Shown one piece after another: positions 1-13,057 of a stretch of 64,000 nt of DNA (position 1 is its first letter; every line of letters starts with the position of its first letter). Source of the stretch: Pholis gunnellus (Eukaryota; Chordata; Actinopteri; Perciformes; Pholidae); the NCBI GenBank assembly GCA_910591455.2, contig OU342808.1, positions 16,819,121 to 16,883,120 of the forward strand, in the 5' to 3' direction. The notes under the pieces are model-generated. The model was given only the letters and a program-made list of their open reading frames with translations, did no database searches and had not been told where the DNA came from. A program made the translations under genes and the position numbers.

Positions 1-2882
1 TAGCCTCCTTCAGACATGCACATCATTACATTCATGTGTTGGCTCTTTTAAATGTTGCTCACGTCTGAATAATTATTTTTTTACGTGAAACACTTGCACA
101 AGTGTAAATTGAATCCAATTGTAACTGTTGTCTGTTTGAAGCAAAGCAGGAAGTCGGTATGAGTTACAGTATTATAGAGCCAAAACGTCAGCGTAGAGAG
201 GAGGTTGGGGGGGGATGGGTGGGATGGGTCAACAAACCACTGGACTGGCAACACAGGAGACTGTTTCCTTCCGACAGTCAACGGTGATTTGTTTTATCCA
301 TGACCACAACCTACTACTACCTCAACCAAGTAGATATTATTGTAACCATGATGAGGAAGGTTCCCTTAGCTTAACAAAGTACTTTTAACCCAAACAGTGA
401 TCTTTATCTAAACCTAAGTCATTCTTTTTTGCAATACATATAGAAGACACATCTAAAGCCATTACTTTAACTTTTAAAGTGTTAACAGATAGATAATACC
501 AGGAATGGTACATATTCCATGTCTGAAAAACCTACATGACATGCCCACGCTGTAATTCATCAATCCACTGCTCTTTAGATGGGATACTTCAGCATGTGAG
601 TAAAACCCACTTGTTTTCTCCCCTCTGGTGATCACCACAGGAGCTGACCTGACGTAAGGTCAATGATGTCAGTCTTAACCTCTGGGGACCTCTGTGGGGA
701 CCCTTGACTGCTGAGAGTTCAAACAATGGAGTGTCTCCCTCAGGGGTCAGGAAGAGGAGAACAAGTGACAAAGACGAGAAGTAAAACAGGTCTTAGGACT
801 TAGACTGAAGCTAGTTGAAAAGGACAAAATGGTAAATGAATGCGCCGCGTTTTCAAACGTTGCCACTAACGTTGCTGAGATATGGAGGGAGACATGAAAC
901 GAGAGGAAAGGGAGAAAACAGAGCTACCGATGAGTGAGAAAGAATGTTACCTGCATTAAAGAAGGTCCTCTTTAGCATGTGATCACATTGTACCTCCCCA
1001 TGTGATGAATTTCTAATTAGGCGTTTTTCAATATACATTGTGAAATCCAATTAGTCCACACAAAAACGGAACATTACTCTCCCAAGGTGATGATAGATTA
1101 AAATAGATTGGCAATTTCAACTGATCCTTTAAAAGATGCTTCATCTTACTTTTTCTCATTACTCTATCCTTGTCAAATCAGGCACTCTAATCGCAGTCAG
1201 GAAAATTATCTACTTCCTACATATAGCCTTTCCTGTATTTTAGCACAATTAAACCTTAAACTTGGAAATCTGATTAAACGGAAATCCAAAATGCACAAAT
1301 GCACAAATTCTAAGTCTGCCAATAAAACCAATTATTTGGAGTGAATGTAGCATTGCCAAGAACAACCGTTCAAGCGGTGCATTACTAGTCATTGTCACTT
1401 GTGCTAGCAGCATTCTTCAACCACACAAATTACTTTGCAATTGATTGAAACTTGATTGAGACTTAATCAACTTTAGACTTGACTTCTTGGTCTAAGCGTT
1501 TGTGTGATTTGCCAAAACAAGGACCAAAACTCTTCTCATTTTACAGTTGTCACTGTGAGAAATTTGGGTGTGATGTGTTTTCATCGGCCTGGTGCAGTCT
1601 GCAGATGTACTAAGATATACTAAGCTGCCAGTATGTGCAAATATAGGACCATCGATAAAGTAGAGGACGGACAAAGGGAATTGTGGAAGACAAAGTTACA
1701 TTATCGTCTACAAGATGCTGACGTGATGATAGAAGTTTGGTGTGGAAACCATGCACACATTTGAATTGTAAAAACTCAATTGATAAAAGGAAGTCAATGT
1801 TGTTGTTTTTTAATCTGTTTTTTAATTAGCTGCTGGAAAAATGGTCGAAACAGGGAGGTCATTATCATTGTTTTGTAAGTAAAATTGTGTTGTAAGGCCT
1901 CCAATTTTTAAACATAATGGTTATGATATATAACACATTTCTGTGCTATTTTTGTGAAACATGGTGTGTTATTTTGTATGATAATACAAAATATTGTAAA
2001 ATAACATCAATACATACCAACACAACTAATAATCTTTTTTTTTTATTTTAGGAAATACATATTCTTAGGACTGGTGGGTATCACTTTTGCAAAACATCAG
2101 CTGGTTAGTGCTGTGACTCTATTGCAATGTTGATATATGAGAGGCACTAACTGGGGCTATCTTATTCAATTCAATATGTGTTTTAATGTGTTGTGTGTTT
2201 TATTGTGAAAACTACATGTGATAAAATCACCATCTGAAACTGCAGTGTGAATTTTAAAATGTAAATGTGAAGCCTCCAGTTTGTATGTCATTGATGATAA
2301 CATGTTCATAAATAATCTGAGCTATTAATTATAGTGTTAAATGTTAATATTTTGGTAGTATTGTTTATCAAAAGTCCACTCCTCTGCATACGTAGCACCT
2401 TCAAATACAGTAATGAGGAGAGGTTTCGTGCCACATATCACCTTTGTTAGTTGCTGTCTGTGTTTAACTGTGACCTGCTTACAAGCAGTTTGGGGCACAG
2501 TTGCTTTGAGGTTGCATCACTTAGACCTGCAACTGTGTTTGAGTGGCTTCCTCACTTTGATCTAATGTAACTATCAAAGACACCGCCGGAGAAACATGTG
2601 CGTTCTGCAGCTTGCTCGTGTGAATTCAATTGAACAATTGAGTGCGCCTTCAATCTTATCTGTCTCTCAGTGTATAGACACACTGACACATGATGGGGGC
2701 TTTTACAAGAAAATCTTTTTCTCTCACTTCCCTCTCCACTTTGCCTCAAGGAAGCTGCTTTTGGTGCTTTGGCAGCCATAAACGCCAGTATCACTGCGAT
2801 ATAAAAGAGTGATTGTTTTATTATTCTCTGGAAGCTTTTTGTCCTGCAGAGATAGTGAGCTAGGTGTGTTCTCAGAGAAAGT

Positions 2883-2883
<1 letters not shown>

Positions 2884-2913
<30 letters not shown>
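2884..2913. repeat. (TG)n microsatellite
   Basis: About 15 TG units with one CG interruption. Confidence 0.9.
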
Positions 2914-3238
2914 TTTCTCAGCCATGCTTTTGTTGACTGTGTGAAATATACACTTTCAAAATTGCCTTTTCAAGTTGTGGATCCTCAGAGAGAGAAAAGC
3001 AAAGAGAGAGCTCAGAGATAGTGACAAAGTAAAAGGTATGAGGTGTGTAACGGGACAGGACACATAAACACACACACACACACACGGACATGTGATCACT
3101 GATACACACATACACACTCAGTCGCTCAGCAGGCTGCCAGATTCCCTGCTGAACAAGCCAAGGATGAAACCCAAAGCTAACGTGTGTGTTCTCTCTCTGA
3201 CCACAGCTGCTCCGCTCTCACGCTCCCTGAGGTGTGTC

Positions 3239-3241
<3 letters not shown>

Positions 3242-3292
<51 letters not shown>
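3242..3292. repeat. (CA)n microsatellite
   Basis: About 25 uninterrupted CA units. Confidence 0.95.
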
Positions 3293-3295
<3 letters not shown>

Positions 3296-5347
3296 AACAC
3301 ACATTACTGGAACAGGATAGTGACTGAAGATACAGAAACACACAGAATTTGATAAACAGAAGGAGAGGATTTGTTTTACTCTGCCAGCCTTGTCACCGCT
3401 CTCATCATGGTATCATTCAGAGCCATGCAGGTCACGACCAGAGAGGCATCGGAGATGAACTCTCGGTGAAGCCACAGAGGGAGAGAGAGAAAGAGCGGGA
3501 GAGGTCATGACCACTGTGACACAGAAATGAACCCTTGACTGCCATCAGGAGACTGAGCACGAGAGAGAGATAGAGCGAGGTGTAGGATGGTATATTGCTA
3601 ACAAATTAGTTTTGGCTCGTCTTTAGAGATTGGCGATTTTGATTGGCTCCCCAGGTCTCTATGGCACACAGCAATTAGGAACCACACAACCCCTGCTCTC
3701 CACAGAGACAAAAGCTGGAGACGCCGCTCCTGCTCTGCCATGCTGACTGAACCCTGGCTGGCTTCTGGTGAGGGAAAACGTAGAGGAATGAGGATGGAGA
3801 GGGAGACAAATAAATACACATTCACATGGTTCGTACTTTAGCTAGAAACAAATGGGAGGAACGCAAGTAGATTCCCCACCAACATAGGTATACATTTTGA
3901 CAATAACATCTTTCATATGTCCCTGGTAAACTGTGCACAATGCAAACACTTAATATACACCTAAACTCTGTCTTCAAAAAGCAAGATACCACTAAGGCAG
4001 TGAAATCTGTGCTTCCACATTAGGATTTTCGGGTCATTACGTTAAGATTTCAAGGGCGTAGGATTACATATGAACAGAAGTGATGTAGGAACATGTCCCG
4101 ACCAACATTTTTGGAGGACAGAATTGTCCCTACTAATATTTGAGCGAACTCTGTTGCATTATTCTTAGAGTAAAAAGACACAAACACACACAGAGGAAGA
4201 GAGGAGCAGAAGTGCTTGTTGACTGGCGTGGAGAAATGCTCTTCTGGTGTGAGCAGCATTGTTGTAGGCAGCTATGAGGTCACAGAGGTCCAGGCCTCTG
4301 CATATTATTTCCTGAAAATGTCTTTCTGCATCTGACTGACGTGAAACCGCTTGAAAACTGAAAGCTATCAATGACACAGCGGTGTTTCCAGTGACAACAC
4401 AGTCGTGTTCACTGCAGCGATATTTTCTGAGCTCCGTTGGTTTTGAACTGCTGGTTTGAATGTTGATGATGAAGTGGATGCAGTCTGCTCTTTATCAAAG
4501 TTGGTGGAGTTAATATTTGTGTGGACAACAAGCAACAGTGAGATTTATGCCTGATCACAAGAGTTTTCTGTTAGTTTCGGTTTTATAGGGCAGATAACAG
4601 TAACTGTAACAGATTCAGGCAGCAGAAAGTTCACATCTTATCTTTACTGCCACAAAGCACCTGACCCGGCTTGAATCAGTTTCTTCTAAAAGCGCAGTTT
4701 TCAATATTAACAACTCTGGTTGTTTTTCAAAAAGCTCTGTTTTCCGGTGTGGAAATACACCTGTTACCTTACCTAATTGTGTGATAATTATTACCACGGC
4801 CAGAAAACGTCATAGTCACCAGCACCAAGTATCAGGCATACTGTAGCAACTTCTTTTCTGTCCCGAAATCATGAAACTTCACCAGAACAGTTACAGCCAT
4901 GAGTCTGTCTCAACTGCAGTCAAAAGTGCATTTTAAAAGTCAACACTGCTACTTCTGCCAGACGGGTTGGAAAGGCAAGGCCATGACTCATGCAGCTGTT
5001 ACCCCCTGGTTATTGGTCGGTGAAGATGTGGAGGTAAGGATCGGTAGGTGCACTCCTACAGGATGTTCAGAATAACACCTCACGTTGTGATGCCTCTCAT
5101 GGCTTCATATGTCACACATTTCCTCCCACATTTACTAACACAATTCAGTGTCGTACTATATGCTAAAATAATGCTCACATGCAAAACAAAGAGGATACGT
5201 AAGTTCATATTCCAACAGTACATACATATCTACGTATACTTTAGATTGTATCCACCGTATTTGAATAGCGGCTGGTGTGAGCTTTTCTGTCTATTTTCAG
5301 TGTGAAACATGTGCTGCACTATGTTGAAGGTGACTATGGCCTACACA

Positions 5348-5372
5348 TGTGTGTGTGTGTGTGTGTGTGTGT
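5348..5372. repeat. (TG)n microsatellite
   Basis: About 12 TG units. Confidence 0.9.
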
Positions 5373-6143
5373 TGCAGCTCTTGCTCATTTCCAGTCAGAG
5401 CACCCATAGGGCATCACTGTGTGGTCACTGTAGGGTGTCCTGTCCTCCCCTCTCTTCAGCCACACCATCCTAACCCAATCTGACATATTCACTGTCCTGC
5501 TCTCATGGATATACAGTATGTGACCGTGTGTGTGTGTGTGAGTGTTTTTGTGTACTGTGCGGGTGTGTTCTGACTATATTTTATTTCTAGGTCCAATAGT
5601 ACTTGATTAAAGACTCTAACAGCACTTGTGCTTTGTCATTCATAAAGCAATTAAGTCGATTTGTGTCAAACATTGTCCGGCTCCAGCTTCTCAAATGAGC
5701 GAATTGGCTGCTTTTCTTTGTCTTATGTGATTATAAAGTGAATATTTAAGGATCTTGGACTTTTGCTTTATTTGTTTATGGGGACATTGCTTGAGTGTCA
5801 GCTAATCTATTAATATATGTAAAGAAAACTAAACTAAAATTGATTTGAGAAATACTCAACAAATAGCTGCAGTTAGTTATTTTAAATAGATGAAAAGCTA
5901 TGCATGTGATGTGTTGTAAAACTGAAAGTATCTGTTTTGTCAGTCACTGTAAAAGTTAGCAGATGCAGTTTAATCTACCTCTGGTAACACAGCACACAAG
6001 ACAAACCAGCTACTTCCATCCAGAATGTGATTTGACCATTGTGCAAATTTGCAACTTTTGTTAATAGCTTTGCAAAGAGAGTAACATTTGGTAATGCATG
6101 TCCATCTCTATTGTCCTGGCAGGTTTCAAGGTTGCACACTCTA

Positions 6144-6170
6144 ACACACACACACACACACACACACACA
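6144..6170. repeat. (CA)n microsatellite
   Basis: About 13 CA units. Confidence 0.9.
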
Positions 6171-9100
6171 TATCTTTAATTTGAACATGTAAGAGCTGAT
6201 TTCATGGTAAATATAAACATGCTGAGCAATCTAAATTTAAAAAATAAAATAAGAATACATTTATCAATCTGGCTGAGAAAAATTATACTTTTTCGTTATC
6301 ATATTATACTTCCATCTCTTTCCTCCTAATTCTTCCTCCCGCTGCTCTCTTCCTCTCGCTACACAAGGAAAGTTACAGAGGAAGTTCGCACAACTCCAAT
6401 GTCTTGGGTGGCTTTTTAAGTGTTCTTTATTCATGTGTTATTTGTTTATGTGGATTAATTATTAAAAGTTTGGTGCATTTTACAAAGGTTCAAGTCTGCA
6501 GATAATGACTCCTCTCCATTCTCTCCCAATGGGTTGTGTTTGTAATTTTCTTGAATATAAAAGTTGCATAATTCATGTGTATCGGCGGGCCACATCAATT
6601 AATTATGTCAGTCTTTTAGGTGCTTGCGTCTTTACCACGTCTTCCTTTCCTTTTATTCTTTCTCCCTCTCTTCCTCTCTTCTTCTCTCTCTATCCTCTTT
6701 ACTGAATCACAACAGCAATGAAGACATCCTTTGCAGTGTTTTCCCTTCTATTCCTCTCTCTTATTAGTCAGTTCATAAGGGTCAAATGGACTGTGTCCAA
6801 GTTTCAGCAAGAAAAAGATGAAAGGAAACGGAGAGAAAAGGAAAAAGTTTGCAGTTGTGCTGTGATGTAAATGCCCTTATTTAGTAATTTATAGAAGAGG
6901 GAATTGAGCGCAACTCTGTGGAGATTCATAAACTATTGATGTGTCTAATCTTTCAGATCCTGCCAACATGATGATCATGATCTGTGTTAGCGTGAGATGC
7001 TTCCCCCCTCCCCTCTCTCCTTCTCCTTCCTCTCCTCTCTCCCTCCCCCACAACTCTTGTTTCTGTCACTTTCCCCCCTCTTTGCCTTCACTTTCGCTCA
7101 AAATACTCAACACTTTGTTGCTCATCACAAAATGTCTTGATCAGGTCTGTAACGTCTCATCGCAATACATCGTCTTGCCAAAGCTGATAACGTTGGGAAT
7201 ATTTTGACAGACTTAATATGAAAAGGTCTTGTGGTTGTATTTGTCAATGCCGCTAATATTAACATATGCCCTGAAAATAAAATTAAAAAACTGAAAAAAA
7301 CATTTAAAAAAAATGATTCTGCCTTCACATTTCATTTATCGTGTGTCCTATGAGTGAGGCAAGCAAAGTAAATACAATTTATAATCCAATATTACATATC
7401 CTATTAAAAAACATTTACTGTAATCATGCTGTTTGAAGTCATTTCCCTGGTCTCCGCTGACCTCTCCTCTCACAGAGCTAGAAAAATTTGACCAGTAAAC
7501 AGTCAACCTTCCTTTCTCTTTGTACAAAACAGAGAGAAAGAAAAAGAAAGGCCCCTCCTCACTGCGAGTCTTTAAAAGATAGTAGTACTTTATGTCAGAC
7601 CTCTGACATTCAATGAATCACCTGCGGCCCTATCTCACCCTAAATTCAGCTCCACTCCACTAATTTATGCAAATACGATTTTAAATACATGTGACCCCAA
7701 CACTCACCTTACTTGTAAAGTGCATGTCAACAAAGTGTATCAGTACGATATAATATTAAGAAGACAATCCAAATATATACACATATTCTTACTTCTAGTG
7801 ATAAAGTACAGCCAAAGTTTTAAATATATTTTATGTTGAACAAAATGTGCAATAACCACATACTAATCACAAACACATTGGGCAGATTGAATAACAAAAA
7901 AACCTTGTTTACTACATGTGTGTGCGTCTCATAAAAAACTCTTTCTTCCCTCCGTCAGTTGGAATAATGTGTGGTATAATCAGACACAGAACAAAAGCAA
8001 CAGCAGGAATAAGGATAGAAATCTATGCACATCTAAATAATACAACCATCAGTAGACGCCAAATCTCCCAGGCTACAATCTCCCCCCTAAGGGTGCATGC
8101 CTGGAGCTGATTTGTATACAAAACAAATCTAATGTATGCTTTCAACACATATTTAACATATGCCACTCACTGATCAATTATTAAAGAAAAGGGGCTTACA
8201 TTTTTAATCGTCAATGTTTCATCTTCCCAATACGTAATGAGGAAATGGGAGGACAATGGGTCCGAAGAGAGGAATGAAAATATTTAGTTGACGTTAATTG
8301 AATGTAATAGTGATGTCATGTGCACAGAGCAGTGTGTAGATGAAGTTCACTGTAATTTCCTTGTCTCTATATGTAATGAATCTCGACGGCTACCCTTATT
8401 TCTCCACATTCCGACCCCTGTTATGTTTCTCTCTCACCCTCTGAAGCTTTTCCCAATGTTGCAGAAAATCAGCACTGTGAATATACAGACAGAGCAACCG
8501 TTGCAACTCATTTTACTCCTCACAAATAGGCCATTGCAAAAGACCTCCCATTTACAAACTCACATGTGGTGGTCAGTCCGAGTCAGTAACCCACATCTGC
8601 GCGTTGACTAACACATGAACTCATCCTGAAGTTAAACCATGAAGGTTAGATGTGTTCAGGAGGTGATCTGTAACACACAAATGATTCAGAATGCGCCCAT
8701 GCAAACTGTTGTTGTTCAACGTAGTAAGCATTCAGATGCACAAAATAAACACATGGCAGGAGGTCAATAGGACACACAGAGATGTAAACTCGTGTAAGTT
8801 TCTATGTACATGCGCACACACATGAATAGAAACACACTTGCCCCCTCGCAGTGACAATGTTTTGTCAGTCCATCTTTCTTCCAGATGTTAACTGTGTGTT
8901 TTTCTAATGCCTTTGTCTTTGCCACAGGCATGTTTACTCACACATACACACTCAACAAAAAGCTCAGACACAAATGTGCGCAGAAATGTCACAGGCGCAC
9001 TCGTACAGCTCCTGTGTGTCTTTGCCCGCAGCAAGTTTGGCATGTTTCATACAGGAGTAAGTAAAATGGTGCCTGACATGAAACCTATCACAAGACACAA

Positions 9101-10079
9101 AATGTTATCCCCAATAACAAAACATCTCAAACAAACAGGTTTGTCCTGAAAAATATATAAAATATTAGGCACAATAGGAAGGCAATGTCTGTTTTGTTGA
9201 TATGAAAAGATAAACACTGGGTGATGTGTCTGAATTAACGTTGAGAGATTCACAAGAACATTCACCGAATGAATTGTGTTTCATCAAACATACATGTTAC
9301 TATGTTCAAACATAAATACATGAGTCTGTTTTCTAATTTAAACTTTCTTAAATAATAAGCAACGGCAAAAAGAGTGACAATGTTACAGCAAAATGTGTTT
9401 AAATTGACACCCATTTTCTACCAACTGCAAACAAAGTGTGTGGTGCTGAAGAATATTGTCGGGTTTTGATTTGGATTTTTCAAATTCATTATGGAATATT
9501 AATTAGGTTTAGCTTTCAACATTTGCAAGTAACACTATGTTTGCCGATCGGGGCAGAAACCCTGCAGTTTTGCATGTCAGCCTAATTAATGTTCACAACT
9601 TGTAGCCACAACCTGAAATGACCTGATACATCCAAAATATAAAATAAATAAAACAAATTTGATTTAATTTATCAGACAAATTCACAGGTGTTGCTAACTC
9701 ACTTGCATCTTGTTTTTATCATCTACTTTTTCTAAATACTGGAGGCCTGGATGCAGAACTATTCAATTAATCTGCAAATTCAACAGTCACCAGTCTGCTG
9801 GTCTTGTTTGCCTACAAAAGGACTCGGTCCACTCACGGTAGTCAACTGTATAGAATGATGGTTTTGTTTCCTTTGAAAATTACCTTTGATGAAACATTGG
9901 CTTGCAGGGATGATTTGAGCGGAAATGTTCATTTTAGTCTAGAATCAACGTTGATCTACCGCTGATATATTCTGTTGGCCTAAAATGAGACGGCAGCAAC
10001 CTAAATGTTATTTTTTTTATTTTTAGATAAAAGGTTTGATAAGAGATTTGGAGGCATCACAGCTTAACGAATCCCAGAT

Positions 10080-10270
10080 ATTTTGCCTGCAGGGGCCAGA
10101 TCCAAAATGGAACCAGCTATTGCCACCAAACAGTATATAAGATGTGGACGTAGTCACCATGACGTCACCCATTGGTTTGTGGACTGTCGTTTTGAAGCCT
10201 CGAGGTCAGCATTCAGGCGCCATCTTGCAACCGGAAGTGACATGAGAGGGTCGAGCTAAGTACAACCGAA
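10080..10270. mobile_element. Probable teleost interspersed repeat fragment
   Basis: Contains phrases such as CACCATGACGTCACCCATTG and GAAGCCTCGAGGTCAG and a CCATCTTG...GGAAGTGAC segment. I recall these from a dispersed repeat in spiny-rayed fish. The family assignment is from memory and the borders are approximate. Confidence 0.4.
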
Positions 10271-11848
10271 CGCTGAATAATCGATCGTCTTTAACAAAAT
10301 ACAGCATTAAAGTCATTCTTGACCATGTCCACCTTCTATATGGAAGAGTGGGAGATAGCGGCTAAAAGCTCTAGAAAAAGGTTATACTTGAGGTCAGATT
10401 TTCTTTCTCAAAGCCTGAACCTAAACAAAGCTTAAACGTAGGGAGTGCAGATCGGAAAAAGGTGAAATATAAAGAGAAAACTAAAAGTAAGCGTGAAGAG
10501 AGGGGCAAGAAAATAAATAATCATAACCTTCCCTCCTGCCTTTGTTCTTTTTACCCTCACTCCCTCCACCCCTTCATGATTTTCTATTTCACTAAATGCT
10601 TGTCAGGTCTCTCAACCCTTGTTGTTCCGTCCCTCTCTGTCTCTCTGCCTCCTCTCTCTGGGTAAGAATAAGGAGCAGCAGTGCTATTCAGACCGGTAAT
10701 TACATTTCTGTCCTTTGTTGGAGCCTAGTGTTATTTCCCATTAATGGTTGGACATATTATATAAGAGCATCTTTTTGGGAGTAATAATGGTGTTGGGGAC
10801 AGAGGAGATGGCGAGCTGGCAAGTGTATCAGTGTTGCTCGTTTTTACAGAAGGGGCACGGCTGAGCTTTCATTAGTCCTTGAAGAGTACACACCTAACCC
10901 TGCTGACACTGGACACACACGTGTGCAGCTAACTACAAGGGGAAAAGTGACACATACAGGACACAGATACACTTACATGCCCACATATGGTTACCCCCCC
11001 TACACTCGGTTCACACACACATCAGCCCTACTCATCATTCAGAAAAGCAGAGAAATAGGCCACGGTGATATGCTGATGCAGAGGTTATGCCCACTTTCAT
11101 GGTATAATTTATTCATCTGTTGTTTGCAAAATGCTGTATGAAATATAGATGGTCTGAGTTTGGCTTTAATGTTTCATACGACCACGACTGTAGGAGCAGG
11201 AAGGCTGGGAAACATGGCCTCACACTCAGTACAGACGCTCAGTATAATCACACCTGATGGTTGTGAAGAAGCAAAAGATGACTAGGAGGTTAGTCACATG
11301 TTTATTTTAGCATGATGTACTTTATATGTTTACTATAAGTGTATCTAGTTGAATATATTCATAGTGTGTGTGTGTGTAGGGGCAGACAAATGATTAGCTA
11401 AGGGGATTATATATTTAATGTCAATTTTGTAGAATGTACTGGACCGGGGCTGGATCAAATAATGGAAACAATACGACAAACAATTGAAGTCAATGAATAG
11501 ATTTGGATATTTCGAAGATTATCTAACATGCCTTTTATAATTGTTGTAGTCCTTCTTCTTCTCCATACTAACCATGACACAATCCACATTACTCATTCTG
11601 TGCATTAACTGGTATGTATTTTACAAAGTTCTGGTCTTTTTTAGTACGAAATTTCCTCTTTCGGGTTCCCGAGTCCGTCTTTCCTCGCTGAGCTGTGGCA
11701 GAGGGATGCGTCCTAGCAGTTGCATGTGCTGTAGGTTTGATGCCTGCAAACAAAATAAAAAATACGACTGGCTGGACGATTTGACTAAACTTTTAAATGC
11801 ATTTTTGTTTAAAAAATTAAAACGTTCAACTAATGTGTTCAACTAAAG

Positions 11849-12165
11849 CAGGGGTGTCAAACTCATTGTCGCTCTGGGGCCACATCAGCATCATGCCCCC
11901 AAAGGGCCGGTTGTCGGCGGGGGGGGGGGGGGGGCTCCTTCGTCTTCGGTGGGGGGGTGGGGGGGGGGCGTATGTGGCAGCAGCAGCTGCCACATACGCT
12001 GGTGGAGGTGTGCGCGGCGCGTGCGGATCGGGGAGGAGCTCCGCCGTGCGCGATACAACGGATATTTGTAAATTGTCCGACTTTTACATTTTTTTTTTTT
12101 GCTGGCGGATTCGCGGGCCACATAAAATGACGTGGCGGGCCGGATCCGTATGTTTGACACCCCTG
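11849..12165. mobile_element. Non-autonomous hAT-type DNA element, complete with TSD
   Basis: A 317-bp element with terminal inverted repeats CAGGGGTGTCAAA at both ends, flanked by a perfect 8-bp duplication AACTAAAG (11841-11848 and 12166-12173). The 8-bp duplication and the CAGGGGTGTCAAACTCA...GGGCCACAT-type termini are typical of hAT elements common in animal genomes. It contains two G runs (from 11919 and 11951) and a perfect 13-bp hairpin (11969-11998). It has no transposase frame. Confidence 0.85.
11969..11998. repeat. Perfect 13-bp hairpin inside the hAT element
   Basis: Arms CGTATGTGGCAGC and GCTGCCACATACG with a 4-base AGCA loop, directly after the second G run. Confidence 0.85.
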
Positions 12166-12748
12166 AACTAAAGGGTCACGGGGCTATCACTCCGCCAACA
12201 GTGAACTGGTTACATATAAGTTAGCTTTTAGAACGTATGGAAAATGGGTAACTTCTATATAGAAGTGGATTGAGCAGTGCCCATCTCCAGAAAAATATCC
12301 TCCTGCTAAACAACATGCGGCGCTACGTAAAGAGAAGGTTCGACAATGTTGACCAGAATATGCAAGCAAGCAGGAAGGCAGCAGAAATACACTAACTACT
12401 GCCTCCAGAGCACCATGAATCAGAAACTAACTGACAAGGGTCTTGACTTGAGAGAGATGATGGCAACCACAGATATAAAACTATGCAAGCAACATCCTCA
12501 GGACGCCAAGCAACACATCCACCGAACAAATAAAGGCAAGCCTGGTAGCCTTCAAGCAGTTATCAAAGTCATCCTACTGACGCTGGACAGTTTTTCAGTG
12601 GTTGCACAATATATGGCAACATCCAAACAATGTAAATAAATAGGCAAATAATGAAATCAATATAACGCTAGCCTGTGATAAAAAAAGTAAATATGCTAGC
12701 TGCTAGTGTAGGCTATATTCCACAATAACTGCGTCTATTGCAAGCAAC

Positions 12749-12775
12749 TTGGTACGAGCAAGCAGCTCGTACCAA
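12749..12775. repeat. Perfect 11-bp hairpin
   Basis: Arms TTGGTACGAGC and GCTCGTACCAA flank the loop AAGCA. No T tract or gene border adjoins it; the role is unknown. Confidence 0.8.
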
Positions 12776-13003
12776 ACTATTCAAATTGGAATGTGTCTAT
12801 AACTTCCATATTGTCATACTTGATGATGAAATAATTTAAAAATGAATATTTTTTGTGTAAAATGTTTTATTACTTTAGTAAGTACCATGTAATAAATGTG
12901 ATAATGTACAGCGAGCGGGTAATTATTGTGACATGAACGCCGGTGTTGAATCACCTGCCATTACCCTTACATACCGTATCACAGAAGAAAGACTTCTGAC
13001 CCT

Positions 13004-13057
13004 ATCATTTAGATATAATAATATCTATCTAAATAGATATAATAATATCTAAATGAT
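13004..13057. repeat. AT-rich imperfect inverted repeat
   Basis: Ends ATCATTTAGATAT and ATATCTAAATGAT are exact inverted copies. Inside, AGATATAATAATATCT occurs twice as a direct repeat. Confidence 0.7.

Larger units (their letters stand above)
1..11840. other. Gene-free upstream region, left part
   Basis: No open frame here resembles a protein family; the frames are short, unspliced and often repeat-derived. It contains CA/TG microsatellites, pyrimidine-rich tracts around 6640-6700 and 7002-7085, and a possible interspersed repeat near 10080-10270. Confidence 0.6.

Noticed and set aside
3092..3352. His-Thr repeat frame
   Set aside because: Translation of a CA microsatellite.
11833..12171. 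112-codon Gly/Ala-rich frame on the plus strand and Pro/Arg-rich frames opposite
   Set aside because: They fall inside the hAT element and come from its G runs; no start context or homology.
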